DNA of 64,000 nucleotides from Triplophysa rosa (Eukaryota; Chordata; Actinopteri; Cypriniformes; Nemacheilidae), in assembly GCF_024868665.1 (NCBI RefSeq), contig NC_079897.1, positions 5,330,316 through 5,394,315 on the forward strand, written 5' to 3'. Below are positions 41,551-55,000 of the stretch, piece after piece. Every line of letters begins with the position of its first letter. Position 1 is the stretch's first letter. Made by a program: the position numbers and the translations under genes. Below the pieces are notes generated by a model. That model was not told the DNA's origin. It saw only the letters and a list, made by a program, of their open reading frames with translations, and did no database searches.

Positions 41551-42872
41551 TCACATTTTTTGGGCACGTGCAGCTTTTTTGGCCTCTCGATCTTCGTTCT
41601 CAGCATAGATCTTCTTATAGCAGTAAATCAACACACCGATCATCCACAACTGCAGGACTATGATCACCACATACATCATAATCTCAGATATAACAGCTGT
41701 CAGCTCGGGGTTGGCTGGGGGGCAACAAATGGATGCATTGTGTACATGTATGCATTTGCTTTTATCCAAAGCAACCTGAATCAGTATGTGTGTTTCCTGG
41801 GGTTCAAAGCCACAACCTTTGCATTATGCAATTATGCTCTACCAATTAAATTCAGATATGGAGTTAGCAGAAATGCAAATGTATCATTGGTGATTGGGTA
41901 TATTACGAGCTTGATAATCCTCTTACCCTTTTCCACAACGGTGAGTTCTATTTCTTTGATTATTGTCACATGTTTTTCACCTGGAGAAAGGTACAGCGTG
42001 CGGTGGAAGGTACAGCGGTAGGTACCGGTGTCATTATATGTGACGTTGTGAAGGAAGATGGCTCCGATCTGCACATCCTTGGTTCCCATCGTCCCGTGCC
42101 ACTGTAGTCTTCCCTCAAACTTTTCATGAAGAAGAGCAGGCAAAGGATATTCATACTGGAAAATCTGAAAGACAAAGAAATGATTGAAAGTGGATTAATG
42201 TGATCTTCCAATAAATTATTATGGATCTATTCCAGTTACACTAAACATGGACAGTTTTACGCTTTGTTTAATGGACATTCTGTGGGTCAAGCTGACAGGA
42301 CAGGTCTGCCGATCCCCAAAATCACCATACTAACATGGATAAAGTCCTCCTTTTCAGGTGGTTTGTAGTGCCAGTCCACAATAGCAGAACCAGCCACCTC
42401 TTCTCTCCTTTTGCAAGAAATGCAACCCAACTCAAAACTCCCTCCAGCCACAGCCTCTGTCATGGAGTCCACTTCGGCACAGCCAGTTTGGCACTGTGGC
42501 ACTAAATAATGAGATAAAAGCTAAAGTAGAACGTCTAATAAGCAAGGACTAATTTGGCTAAAATGAAATAGCAAAATGGAAGTGATAAACAGAGAATAGG
42601 CCTACCTAACATGGGAGAAGTGACTATCAAAACAAACTACACGATTTAATATCACATTTCCTATTCTAGTGGCGGAAGAATTCATTTAATGATGTTATTA
42701 GTGAGTCATGAACAATAAATGATGATAAACATCGTTATATTTGTAGAATAATCTTTTCACGATTGATTTTAGTCTCTCTTTAGAATATAGAGTTGATAGT
42801 AAATGTCCATAACTTACCTTGAATAATAAAAAAGATGCTGAGAACAAACAATGAAATAAATCGCAGTGACAT
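41551..42872 (-). CDS. scn1b: Voltage-gated sodium channel beta1-type subunit (scn1b family), complete
   Basis: Beta subunits are single-pass Ig-domain membrane proteins that tune Nav channel gating and mediate adhesion. Exons on the minus strand: 42872-42818, 42501-42335, 42164-41927 and 41714-41551, giving 207 residues. There is a short signal peptide (MSLRFISLFVLSIFFIIQ). The V-type Ig loop runs from CISCKRREE to GTYRCTF and includes KFEGRLQWHGTMGTKDVQ and a NVT glycosylation site. The transmembrane helix MMYVVIIVLQLWMIGVLIYC follows ANPELTAVISE, matching human beta1 (ANRDMASIVSEIMMYV). The exon 2 donor is CAT|GTTAGT; this is the only choice that keeps the family reading FIHIFQYEY. The tail after the membrane is only about 20 basic residues and lacks the Tyr motif of beta1. 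Beta1 versus beta3 paralogue was judged from the Ig loop and from gramd1a next door. Confidence 0.87.
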
Positions 42873-45800
42873 ATCGACACTTCAAACAATCAAAATGGTG
42901 AGTCCAATGTTTTCCTTTGTTATTATCATACAGTAGATTCTTAACCATAACTGGACCAAAAACGTCCCATTTCGTCTTGTTGCGGCTCCAAAACAGATGA
43001 CTTTTGCGCGCTTTCAATTAGTAGCGAAATTTCACCACAATTCTTCTGCGTTCAAATACTTGAAAAGAAACGCGTTCAAAGTTTTAAAATAATATTCCGT
43101 CTGGCTTAATTCAGCATGTGTCTTTCAGCATAGATTTGGCGTTTAGGAGAGCTAAGTATAGACCGTGTCAATCCTTGTGCTTGTCATTCAATACGCAATC
43201 CGAGAAGTGAGATTCGCACGAGCGACGTCAAGTAGGCTACACCCGACTTTGTCCAAACCCTCAGATGTTGCATTTGTAGCTAAACACTAAGCATACAATA
43301 TATAAAACAAACAGGACTGGCTTCTTCATATATCCCACTGAGACATTCCAAGGACCAGCAGCAGCTGCGCACGGTTTCGTGAAGAAATATTGCGAAATAC
43401 AAAGTACATACATGTGCAATAGATGTTTTAAAATGAGCCTATAATATGGTACTTGTAAATGTATAATTTATTTCACGATCTGTCCAAAAAAGCGCCATCT
43501 CGGGATTGTGCTTGAAAAAACACATTTTGCATAACCTACCCCTCCTTTGTATGTGTGACAATACCATATGTTCAAACATATACTTGTTTATTATAGCAAC
43601 TTTTCTCCGATACCACAAGCAGGAAATCCCTTCTGCAAATATTTGTTAGGCTATATGACAAAGATTTTAAATATGCATTTTTTTAAATAAGTGTTGTCAT
43701 TTGATGTGAGCATGAGGGTCAATATGCAAAGAGTTGTGTTTGAATCATATTTTACTGGCAAATTAGTCTAGGGTAAATAACAATGGAGTCTACATCATTG
43801 ATGCAAAAGCCTGCAAGACCTTTAAAGACTTCAAACTACAAAACTGGCCATTGGTCATAACTGCTTTCCTTGAAAATGTTGACATTACTTTAAATCCCAC
43901 ATTATGTATATTTCTCATGCTGAAACACCTGAATTAATGTGGAAATATATGATACATAATTATAATATAAAAATGTTAAATCAATGACAGAAAGTGCAAA
44001 CTACTAAAATATTTTTACAATATTATTTGTATTAATACATTATCAATATGCTTTTTTATTTGGCTACTTTGTGTTAATAGGCCTATTTTATAAACGTTTT
44101 GCAATAGACCTGTAGCTGTGGTTTTAACACAAAAATGTGTTTGGATGTTCATTGGTAGTTTTATTTTGCTATGGCTTATCACATCATCTCCTTTTATTTT
44201 CTCTACAAGACACTGATAGATCCAACTATGGGATATGGCTTGCCGATCTTATACTGACGCTCAGTGTCAGTTTACTTAGTCTTGAGCACAAGGCCTTTTC
44301 ATTACATGGAGAACAAGGTTAATAAAACACTCCCTAATGGAAAAAACAATCTCATCTATCTTGTTATACGAAAACGCTTTTCAACTCTTTAGCACAAGAT
44401 GCACGCAGCAGGCGTCAAATTCCCGAATTTAACAATGTTTGTGTACAGTGCACGTTTTCCCCACACCTCACCGTGCTCGTTTTGTCAGCTAGGTAGCGTA
44501 CACGTGCATCCTTTAGTTAAATGTATTTACACTGACTCGTGTCACGCCAGATTGCGTCAAGGGTTTACAGAGTGCCTGATAAACTGACAGTGCAAGTTGC
44601 TTGGCTTCCCTGAAAGTCAGACCACCCTCCCAAGGCACAACAGGGTCCACGTGGTCCGTACGCAAGGCGTCCCGCTCAGTTTTCTTGTCGACACCCACAA
44701 GCTGGTGAACTTTTATATTTAGCGCCGATCGAGTTTTCAGATATCCAGTCAGTGCCAGCAGGCGTCCAGCAACACAACGCCATGGAATCTCTCCAGTCGA
44801 CTAGCGCAGCACAACTCATAAAACTTTTAGCCACGAGAGAGAGAGCAAGTGGTGAAACGCTGCCAACGTAGAGGTGAGTCAAGGTTGTTTCATTGACATT
44901 TAACACGATCCAAAACTGGATAAAAAATAATCTACAGAACCATAATATAACAGATTTGGTTATATAAAAAAGATAATGTAGCCTAACAGTTACAATATAC
45001 GCTTGCCTCGCAAAGTCTGCGTGTATTTACCTTGACCAGCGGCATGTAACCGTAAAGTTGATGTAAACAATAATTTTACATGGTGTCTTGAAGGAACGTT
45101 TGAGTTTATGAGATTTAATTTTGTCCAGACATATGTAATCAGTTATGGCTATGGGATGACAACGCACATCAGAAATGATTGTTCTAATAATAGTCCTAAA
45201 ATAAGTTTCCGGCGTTATGTCTGTTTCTCTTTCGCCCCGAAAGCAAGGTGACCCTATTCCTGTCAACGGTCTGAGAGGCATCAGCACATCCGAAAAGGAC
45301 TACATATCAATTATTTGCAAAATGATAGTTAAAATGGTTGATTCCGCCATTCGAGGTAAGCAGCATGATATAATGTTAACACGCACTTTACACTTGAAGG
45401 ATTATTTCATTTATCATTTTTGCTAAATGTTCAAACGGTCTTTGCTGGACTCCCATGTGATTATGGTATTCCTCCTTTATTATGAGTTAAACGCGCTACA
45501 CTTAATGTCCTCCAGAGGTCGCCATAGGCAAATATATTTGAAATTCCTAAAACAAGAAAGTAACATTTTATGATACATGTAGTATTTAACAGGGATCAAA
45601 TACACTGTAGACTAGACTTGGCACACGTTGAAATTCATTATTATCTTATTGAAGCTATACATTTAGATTTTGTTTAATTACGTTTTTGAATATCTGTTAT
45701 CTTCTCTTAAAAAGGTAAGGTAACGTTCAATGGTCGAATAAATAATGCTTTAAATAAATATATATGTAAAAGTAAAGAGGGATTTTTTACAAGCCTGTTA

Positions 45801-46520
45801 TTATACGATAACACCCTGTTATTTTGTGGCTGCGGAGTGCGGACGATGAAGAGCAGCCTCTGAAGGATTCACTCTCGACTGTACCATAAAGTGCGTGAAG
45901 AAGGGGTGCGTGTAATCGAGAATAGTGTCATAAAATCTTTTTTTCCGATTTTAGCCCGTTCAAAAATAAAACTATTAACTTGATCAAATATAGAAACTCG
46001 ATGCTTTCGTTTATTGAGGTCAGTGAGTTTTGATATACTTGTGTTGGCGTCTTTATGTACTCTTGTAAACACTCTACCGTCTCATTGGAAGCTGGTCTGA
46101 TGCGATCTTACTATCTCTTCGCAGCATTTAAACGTAGGAAAAGTTAGTCAACTTAAAATGTAACTGCTACATTGTTTATAAAGGCGCATTTTTCAAAGAT
46201 CAAACTATGAGCTCTTCGAGTAGTCCAGCGATTGGGATTCTGATCGGCGGACAAGCGAAATCAAGAATAAGAGAAAGTAAACAGAGGACCGTTTTCCCAC
46301 CGGTATAGTTAGCATGCTAGCCAACTAGGTCGACTGCCTGAATTCAGCTGACCACCTACCAATAGCCTTGTGATGATTTATTTACCGGAGTTTGATTTCC
46401 GCGTATGTTAACTTAACAACGGCCCTAAATAGATATAAATAGCCAAAGATAGACGATACATTTGAAAACTGGCGGCGAAAGGTAGTTTATTGTTAGCTTG
46501 CCGGCTAATTAGGGGTGCAG
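42873..46520. other. Intergenic scn1b to gramd1a, one possible unassigned exon
   Basis: Mostly AT-rich with no recognisable gene. The scn1b promoter should be near 42900-43100. The only exon-like stretch is at 45217-45355 (see separate entry). A short frame at 44781-44870 (MESLQSTSAAQLIKLLA) ends in TAG four bases before a good donor (GAG|GTGAGT), so it could be an untranslated first exon. Confidence 0.4.
45217..45355 (+). other. Possible exon, product not recognised
   Basis: An open frame with coding-like composition (SPRKQGDPIPVNGLRG, then KDYISIICKMIVKMVDSAIR) ends at a strong donor (CGAG|GTAAGC). It could start at its own ATG (45217) or after the acceptor GCCCCGAAAG. I do not recognise the sequence and see no matching downstream exon before gramd1a. 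Confidence 0.25.
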
Positions 46521-46630
46521 ATGTGTTCCTGTGAGAAAGTGGATTTTAACATCACCCCACGCACCGTCACCCGGCTGGTGTATGAGGCCGAACAAGATAA
46601 AAATAACGGTGGACAGTCGTCCAATGGGAG
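46521..46630 (+). CDS. gramd1a: Candidate alternative first exon of gramd1a (isoform with MCSCEK start)
   Basis: An open ATG frame (MCSCEKVDFNITPRTVTRL ... GGQSSNGR) ends at GGGAG|GTAAGA. It leaves two bases of a codon, the same phase as the two other first exons at 49006 and 52288, so it can join the shared exon at 54766. I do not recognise this N-terminus and have no transcript, so it could belong to another gene. Confidence 0.45.
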
Positions 46631-47329
46631 GTAAGAATTAAAATAAATATATATGAAATTAGAAATATTTGGCTGATAGATTTATGTTGCGGATTTATTT
46701 TTGCCAAGTGGCTGCTTTCTAAATGATTCTTAACCATGTACTGTTGACTTTGTTTGGGAACTTTGATTTTGGGACACCCCAATGTCACCCTTGTCCTTGA
46801 CACTGGATTTTATGATCGTGATCTTCAGGATGATCTCTTATAGCGTAGACTAACGTGAGAAAGTGACATAATTTGTATCTGGTTGACAGAGCCTTTATAT
46901 ATGACTGGTGTTAGTAAAATCATTGTTTATATTTCACTGTGTCATGTTTAATGGTGCAGACAAGGTGAGAGGCCAGTGTTTTAATAGCTTGAGATTGATT
47001 TGTGCAAACAAAACCTAGACGTGATTGAGCTTGTTCAAACATGCAAGTAAATAAAGTGGAAGTTCTTGCTCCTTTCATTGATAAACTGCCGTTAATCCTG
47101 TTCTGAAGATTTGACATGACTCGCCTAGAGTTTCATCAATGACACGAGTCCAATGAATTTATCAGAAAAATTTGTATTAGTCTGACAGAAATCAGGAACT
47201 TGAACAGAATTTCTACACAGTTCACTTACTCAGTCAGATCATTTACTACTTTGAATTTTTTTTTTATTAGTTAAAGTAAAACATCCTTATGATTACTCTT
47301 AATTGATTACTGAGTTAATTGAATTTAAG

Positions 47330-47502
47330 TTAAAGGCGGGCGAGTACCAAAACAACCTTGTAGCCAATCAGCAGTAAGGTGCACAATGCACAGGACGGAC
47401 ATTAGCGGAGCGCTGACGAAAGTGAAAGATGGGGGTAGGGGTGTGTTTGTTGTGATTTGAACATCAACAACGGCTAAGAGAAATCGGACACCCCGCCTTT
47501 AA
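47330..47502. mobile_element. Short TTAA-flanked MITE (second family)
   Basis: TTAAAGGCGGG at the left and CCCGCCTTTAA at the right form a perfect 11-bp inverted repeat beginning with TTAA, about 170 bases long. It differs from the 'agttcaccc' MITE family. Confidence 0.75.
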
Positions 47503-49005
47503 GTTCAGAATGGCATGTTTACTCTGAAAGAAAGTAATGAATAATGGGGACACATTGAAGACACTTGTGTGTTTGGGGTTGATTGTTTCAGTGTAGCTCA
47601 CAAGCTTGTGGCACCACTGCAATGGAAAAAAACCTTAGCGGTTGTTTTTAAAGGAAGCAGAGCGCAATTGTTTCACCCGTTTCTATACCCACAACAACCC
47701 ATAAAATTGACGTGCATAAATGTTACAAATAAAAACAAGCTGAGCGTCTGGTGAGATGGGCTCAGTTTTAAACATTTCAACAGGTTTCCTATTTGCATGA
47801 GGGTTTACATTGCTTAAACATGCGAGTCAAAAGGTCAAATTGTCTGTAAAGAAAAAGATTCATCACGTACAATGTAAATTGGAATGATAATACGTTAACA
47901 TGCGTTTATTATTTATTCTATTCATTCTATTCTATTCTATTCTATTATTGTGCAAAGTGTTATTTTCCCATTGGTAGGTATTGGAATGCATAATAATTCC
48001 TTGCATGTATTAAAAAGTGTAGGATAAACGGATAGTAAAAATTATTTGTCATGTCCATAAGTTAAATTGTTTTCATGGCCCCATTTACTTCCATTGTAAG
48101 TTTCTTATTCTAACAGTTAAAAGAGGAATAAGTCGTCATTTATTTATTTGTTTAGGTCACTGGTGCTGTCAATTAGGTTAATCTTGCATTAAACCTGGAA
48201 TCTTCTTTTCAAACATAATGGAAATCTTTTTTTTCTGGACCTATTCTAACACACTCTGGAGTGTGAATCAGTTTTATGTTTATTTCCCTTCAGCCTTTCA
48301 GTTCAAGTTGTATTTTTGGGGTTTTATTAAACAATAGAGAGGCAGTGACAGGCGAGAGGGGAACACGTTTGGTAAAGTAAGTAATTTGCAGTAATAGATT
48401 TGCCTTGATCTGCTGTCGATCCTGTACTCTAATAGAGAGGTTATACCATAAGAATATGGGAAGATGTCCAACAAGACCAACAAATATACATTACATTTCA
48501 TAAAAAGATATGTTTTGTTTAAAAAACAGAGTAGCCATGGTTTAAAGATGTTAAACACAAATACAGTTTCTCCTCTCTTTAGCAGTATGACCCTATCATA
48601 CCAGATGTGCAAATCACAAGAACAAGATTACAAAACTGCAATTTCTGTGATCTGTGCTTGTGGCGGTTAAAATAGAGACTCCTTTGAAAGAAGGTTTTAA
48701 TGTTGAGAAATACAAAGAAGATGGATCTAACATCAAGCAATCATGGATGCAAGCAAATTTGATTCTTCAAATGCTATTTATTCCAAATATTTAGCAAACA
48801 ATTATTTGGCTATGCCCTCTATTAAGTGGAAATCAGATATTATTTGTGGATATCATTTTAACATCTAGAAGATTTGGATGAAACTAGAGCGGTATGCCTT
48901 GCTTTCCAACTAATGATTGTTCATGATGAAGTGTACTCAAAGAATCTTTAAATCCTGGACCATCCTGATTCTAAAACTAAGAGAAAGAAAGTTTTAACAA
49001 AGGCG

Positions 49006-52000
49006 ATGGCTGTGACGCCGCCTCCTAAAATCACTGTGGCTGAACCCATTCCCATTCCAACCCTGAACGTTCTCCCTCCATCTTCCGACACGGAGTCATG
49101 GTCCTGCTCGCCAAGCCCGCAGCCGCACCGGCACCGATCCTGCAGCCGAAACCGCGAGAGGAAGAAGCGCAAAGTGAAGCAAGAGCAGGTACCAGAGAAC
49201 CACTGGGATACAGAGAAAGGAGAAAGTGGTCAAAGTTTGTCACGTTCATCTACGCTGTCTCTAATGGTGTCCAATGTAGAAGAGGAGGAGCAGGGAAGCC
49301 CCTCTGTGCTTCTCCCACCCCGGTCTCGTTCCCAGAGCTCCTCATTAAGCAGACGTTCTCGCTGGTCTTTGCGTAGCCTTCTCAACAAGGACTCAGATTG
49401 TGACAGCACCAGGTCAGTCTGTGTCACTGCTTCACTCTGCCAGTTATACAATATTTGTAAAAAAGTAAATGCCTGATGTAGGGCTGTGCAATTAATCGGA
49501 AATTAATCGTAATCGTCAATTTTGGCCTTCAACAATTACAAAAACAAAATAATCAAGGTAAAACGATTATTGTGCCGCATTCCATTTTGCAAGGATCCTC
49601 TTTTCTTGTGGTATAAATCCACAGCGCACCCCCTTCCTTTACAGTGGTTCAGCTGTGCTATTTCTTTACATTTATTTTCAGTTGAATTCACAGTTTAAAA
49701 GCAAAATTATTTATTTTCTATGTTGTTTAAAAGTTAATGAGTAATCGTGTTAAATAATCGGGATCTCAATATTGGCCAAAATAATCATGATTATGTTTTT
49801 TGTCATAATCGAGCAGCCCTAGCCTGATGCAGATTTGTGCATACACGCATGAAAATAGGAGGAGAGGAGACCGTTTTTAGTCCTGTGCACTCTGATTGGA
49901 TGAAAATGGAATTGTTCTATTTGCATAGATTAAGTTATTTTTAGCTTTGGGAAATGTTCATTATAATTATTATGGCAGAAATGATGTCATTAAAGTTAAC
50001 TTAAACCTGCATTAATAATAATAAACTTTATTTTATATAGCGCCTTTAAAAGTAACACCTCAAAGCACTTCACAGAAACATATAGACAAAATACAAAAAA
50101 AGCATACATTAGAGTAAAAAAAAACTTTTCTTTGTTCATTCTTATTCATTCTTTTGATAGAGTTGTGACATCATTCAGTCCGTACTTGCATTACAGAGAA
50201 GTCTGACTATATCAGTTACATTCAAACAATTAACATCATGCTTATAAGTTTGTAATAACAGTGATTTTGTTTATGGATCGAAATGAACACTGACCCCAAA
50301 ACAAAAGTGTAATCCGACTGTTTCAATAAGAGGATAGAATGATGGATAAAAAGACCACAGAGGACAGGCGATCTTGGCAGCGGAGGGATGGAGGTGGGGC
50401 CGTATCTGAGCCGTGTGGCTCTTGCACACATGACATCACAATTACCCACTGGAAGTGTCTGCTTTTTCTAGTGATGTCACCGCTGACCAATCAGGGGCCT
50501 ATGTTTTGATGCTGCAGTGGGGGCTGTCAGCCAGTGAAAAGGCTAGCTCGGAGAGCAAAAGGTGTTTTATACACACCACACGAACAGCTGTGCCCTTGTC
50601 CTTCTCATTTACCAACCGGTTTCGCTGACCTAGATCTATGTGATGGGCTGCTCAGCCTGCAATACGTTACGAGAACTCACCTTGAATTGGTGCCACGTGA
50701 TCGATTTTACTAGGTTGTGGATATTGTAATTGTTGAGGTTGTTTATTTAGTTATTTGTGTTTTAGACCTTACAATTGGAACAAATCTTGTTCATGTGAGC
50801 AAACAACTTTTTAAGGGTTATTTATTTGTAGGCAGCTCTACAATAATCTGAAATTTATGAGGTGAAGATTTATTGCTCGCTTGCAAACAGATACATTTTT
50901 AGCTGACTATAGAATCTGTCTTGTTTGCTTAGCAATGTTTGTGGGATGTTTATCGTTCTAAAATCAATATGAGTTCCTGACATGTAAGTCTGCACAGCGT
51001 CAGACAAAAAGAGGGTCAAAGTTTGTGTTTTGACACTATTTTAAAATTCCAATATATATATAGATTATAGAGATAGGTATAGAAATAGATTGTTGTACCT
51101 TACACTGTTGCACCAAAAGTAAGGATGCTTTTTAAACCCTTCTGCGAAAACATCATTTGGATTTGTCTCCCTGCCTGTGTAGTTCACTCTGTTGACGCAG
51201 ATTGCTTCTAAAGCTAAAGATTTCATTTGTCTAAGCTTATTTGTGATGCTTTGGCCATTTTGACCACGATGTTCTTGTGGTCTCCTCCTCATGCCATATG
51301 GTGAGATCCTGCACAAACTTTGTTAGACTGCTCAGTAATTTGTGTTTTGCAGTCATTTTTCATTGATCCCAATCAAATGAATTGTTTATATTGCCTGGTG
51401 AAGACACTTGGAACAAAAATAAGAAAGGTTACATTTACCTTTATATGAATTTATTTAGCAGATGCAAATGTATATAAAACAGGCAGAAGTGATTAGTCTT
51501 AAAATTTAAAAAAGCCATAAACCATTTTTTAAAAACTGAATATGTTTTAGGAAGCGGTGTGTCACCATATATCTTTAAAAAATGCTGTTGTGGTTTACTA
51601 AGCGTAAAATATATTTTAGAGTTGTGGGTTGGAGTTTTGGGCATACTTTTTTTTAAAGTCTTCCCTCTCACCCTACATACTGAGATTACATCAATTTCTC
51701 AGGAAAACAGATTATGAACAAAGCAATTCAGACAGGAGGATAATGGTCTGCAGATAAGGTAGTTCGATAAGTGCTTCTGGTACATTTTTGACTTCAACTC
51801 CCTCAATTTAAATGCCTTTGTGGCATTCTCCTCAGCAGCGTTTCAACACATTTTTACTGACTTTCGCTTCCACTTGAACTCTACACTACATATAATACTT
51901 ATGGGTTGGCCCTGGTGTGCAGATGTAAAGAGAGAGCAACTGTCTCAAACGGTATTGAATCCCTCCTCCACACAGTACATCCTCTTTTCTCCTCCCCCCG

Positions 52001-55000
52001 TGTGTAGGTTACTGTAGGATTGCCCTAGCGCGCATGGTGGAGACCGGTGTGGTCGTTGCGTTTGAAAGGAAGAACAACCGAGGTCTGGCATCTGTTTTAG
52101 GATGGGGATGTTAAACAGTCGGGTTTTGTTGGACTAGAATCGACGGCGGGTGAACAGAGAACGATGCGTAACGCGTTCGGGCTGGTTAATCTGAATGTAC
52201 CGTCTGCCGTGTCGGCGCAGTGCCATATAGAGCGGCTACTGTAAACCTGGATTTATCACGCATTGAATCCTCAAAACACCCAATGACATGTTTGAGTAAG
52301 TATCACAGGATTTACGCAATGCGAACAGGTACTGTGCTTATAAAACAAAGCTTGTTAATGTTGCCTGGCGATTCATTTTCATCAGTTGCTCGTGCAGCAT
52401 GTTGCTCTGTCGTCAAGACGCATTGTATCCCAAACCACACTCATGACATCGACATCTTTATGATAAGACCCTCCATGCGCAAACGATTAGATTTACGTGC
52501 GCTGTAGTTTTACTTTGTGTGTGTTCCGGTGCACCTGCAAATCTTGGCTCACGTGTACGTCATTCAAACGCAAAGCATTTTTGGCACATTTGCATCGGCT
52601 CACGAGGTACCGATGTCGGTAACTGAAGCTCGTTGTACCGTATTGGTATTTTTAGCCTCAGCAATAGCCCACCCATTCATTCGGTTGACATTTTCGGAAA
52701 ACGAGTCCGGGTAGAAACAAGCTCTTACAACGTATAGAGTTATACAGTATTTTGAACGTCACACAGTTATTTCCGTTTACTGTTTATTCTGCTTGTTGGA
52801 ATGTTATTGACCTCGCGTGCTGTACTGATGCACTGTCTGTCTCGCGAGAACCCGCGAGATGAACGTGTTGTCAGTTCTGTTGATGGCTGAAGGCCATGAA
52901 ATACACTATTTAATGCTCGCCCAGTTCCTGAAAACGTAATTATTGTTGAAAAGTTGTTTGTTGCTGACTCACATTTCACCATCCGACTAGAGCAGCTTGT
53001 TCATTGGGAGGGGTATCCCGCTGATCCTGCCAGCCAGGTTACCTGGGAGACTGATATTTGCCCCACCCCCTTTTGTTTCCAAGACAACGCAGTAGGGGAT
53101 TCAAGCAGATATGACGGAGGCCAAAGTTGTTAGAGATAAGAGTACAACAATCTATAAGAGCTTAAAGATGAGTTAAAAACTAACCAGTTTAGTGAAGGCG
53201 AAGTAAAAAGCATATTTTGATTTATAATTTGGTTTACTTTTTACCCTTTTGCCTAATATCACTGTATTCTGTCCATTACGAAATAACCATGGTTTAACTA
53301 AAGTAACCATGTGTTTGTAGTAAAACAGTTGTCACAAATGTACTGTTGTCTCCCTAAATAAAAAACGGGAAACTAAAAATATTGTATTAGTTTTATTATA
53401 AAAACATGATACATGTTATATGGTCATACTGTAGTATAGTATTATCTGATTCATCACCTTTTCAGTTTTTCTAATATACCATGGTAATTGTTTTTGCTGA
53501 AACAACTGCTAATATTATTGTACATTTATATATTTTTATAACAGAAGTGGCTAACGTTGTTATAGTAGAAATAATTGATATGATATTTTAGCAAAAACTG
53601 TAGTTACCATGAAAAGTGCCAGAGTAACTGTATCATGGCCCCAGCGCAGTTCCCTTTTTAATAAGGTCCATTGTTTTTTTGTTTGTCTCTGATGTGCTCA
53701 TCTTGCAGCAGACCTGTTTGATTGACGTGTTGATTGTGTTTCTGACTGCTGCTGTGGGTTTGTAATAGGTTTTATTACTTGCACATCTTTTGCTGAGCAG
53801 GCAATATGAGCACACCTTGATGTTATATATTTTTCATAAGTGTAATCTATGGCATATAATTGAGAGGTGATTTATGTGGTATTAAACATTTATTTCACAT
53901 GCCTTCAAGCATACTCTTTGACAGCAGTTCTCATATGTCTCATCAGACTGATCAAATGTTGGGGAACAGATAAGCCTTTGTGTTTGTGTACAGAAGCACC
54001 TTTCTGTGTTGCCACCTTTATTTTACGGGAACTGGAATGGAATGCTACTATGGAAACTATTATTATTAATATAAATATGGTGTTTATCCCTGGGGTTTGA
54101 CCTGAATTTATAACATAGGGACCCATGCTGGAGATCCCAGCGGCTTGTTCTTGTATTTTTAAAGGCGTAGTTCCCCCAAAAATAAAATTCTGTCATCATT
54201 TATTTACCCTCATGTCATTTAGAAATCTCTATTACTTTTTTCTTCTGTGAAACACAAAAGAAGATATTTTGAGAAATGCCTCAGTGGTTATGCATCCATT
54301 CAATGGGGGCCAGTGTTTTTCTTTTCTTGTTCTTTTGTGTTCTGCAGAAGTAAAAAATCATAAAGGTTTTGAAATGATATGAGGGTAATTAATCAGAGAT
54401 TTTTTTTATTTTTGGGTTAACTTAAAATGAGGGTTGTATAATAATGAGATTATATACAACGAAGCCTATTATGAAATTGATTGTTAGCAGGCTAACTATA
54501 AAGCACATCGTTACGGTTTTGACTTTACTGACAAACCCAAATATATTTAGGTAAAACCTCCAAATGTTTGTAACCAGAATTGGTTAGTTGTAAGTCAATA
54601 CATGCTGTTTTGTCAATAGTGGATAAACCTTGTCCACACTGACACATCCTTGTGCACAATCTTGCTGACCTGAAGGACAGTTGAACCACAGCACTGAAAT
54701 GCCAGATGACTGTCTGATCCCACCGTCTGTATCTCCTGTCTGACTTGACTTTTCTCCTCCTGCAGTACAGCCAGTAATTCTCCACGCAGCACTCCTGGCA
54801 GCTCACCCTCCCTACGCCGGCGTATGCTGGGAGGCAGAGCCAGCGAAGGGGAGACGGGCGGGGACAGAGCCAGCGGGGGTACGGATAGCCCCCTGCCTCC
54901 CACCCCCTCCTCATCCACCTCATCCTACCCACTCGCAGCACGCCACTTCACTCGCAATGCCAAGGTACTACGATCACATCACGGACTAATGTGATTAATA

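Noticed and set aside
41560..42021. Plus-strand frame of 153 codons across scn1b
   Set aside because: It reads the opposite strand of scn1b exons and a repeat fragment; the minus-strand gene explains it.
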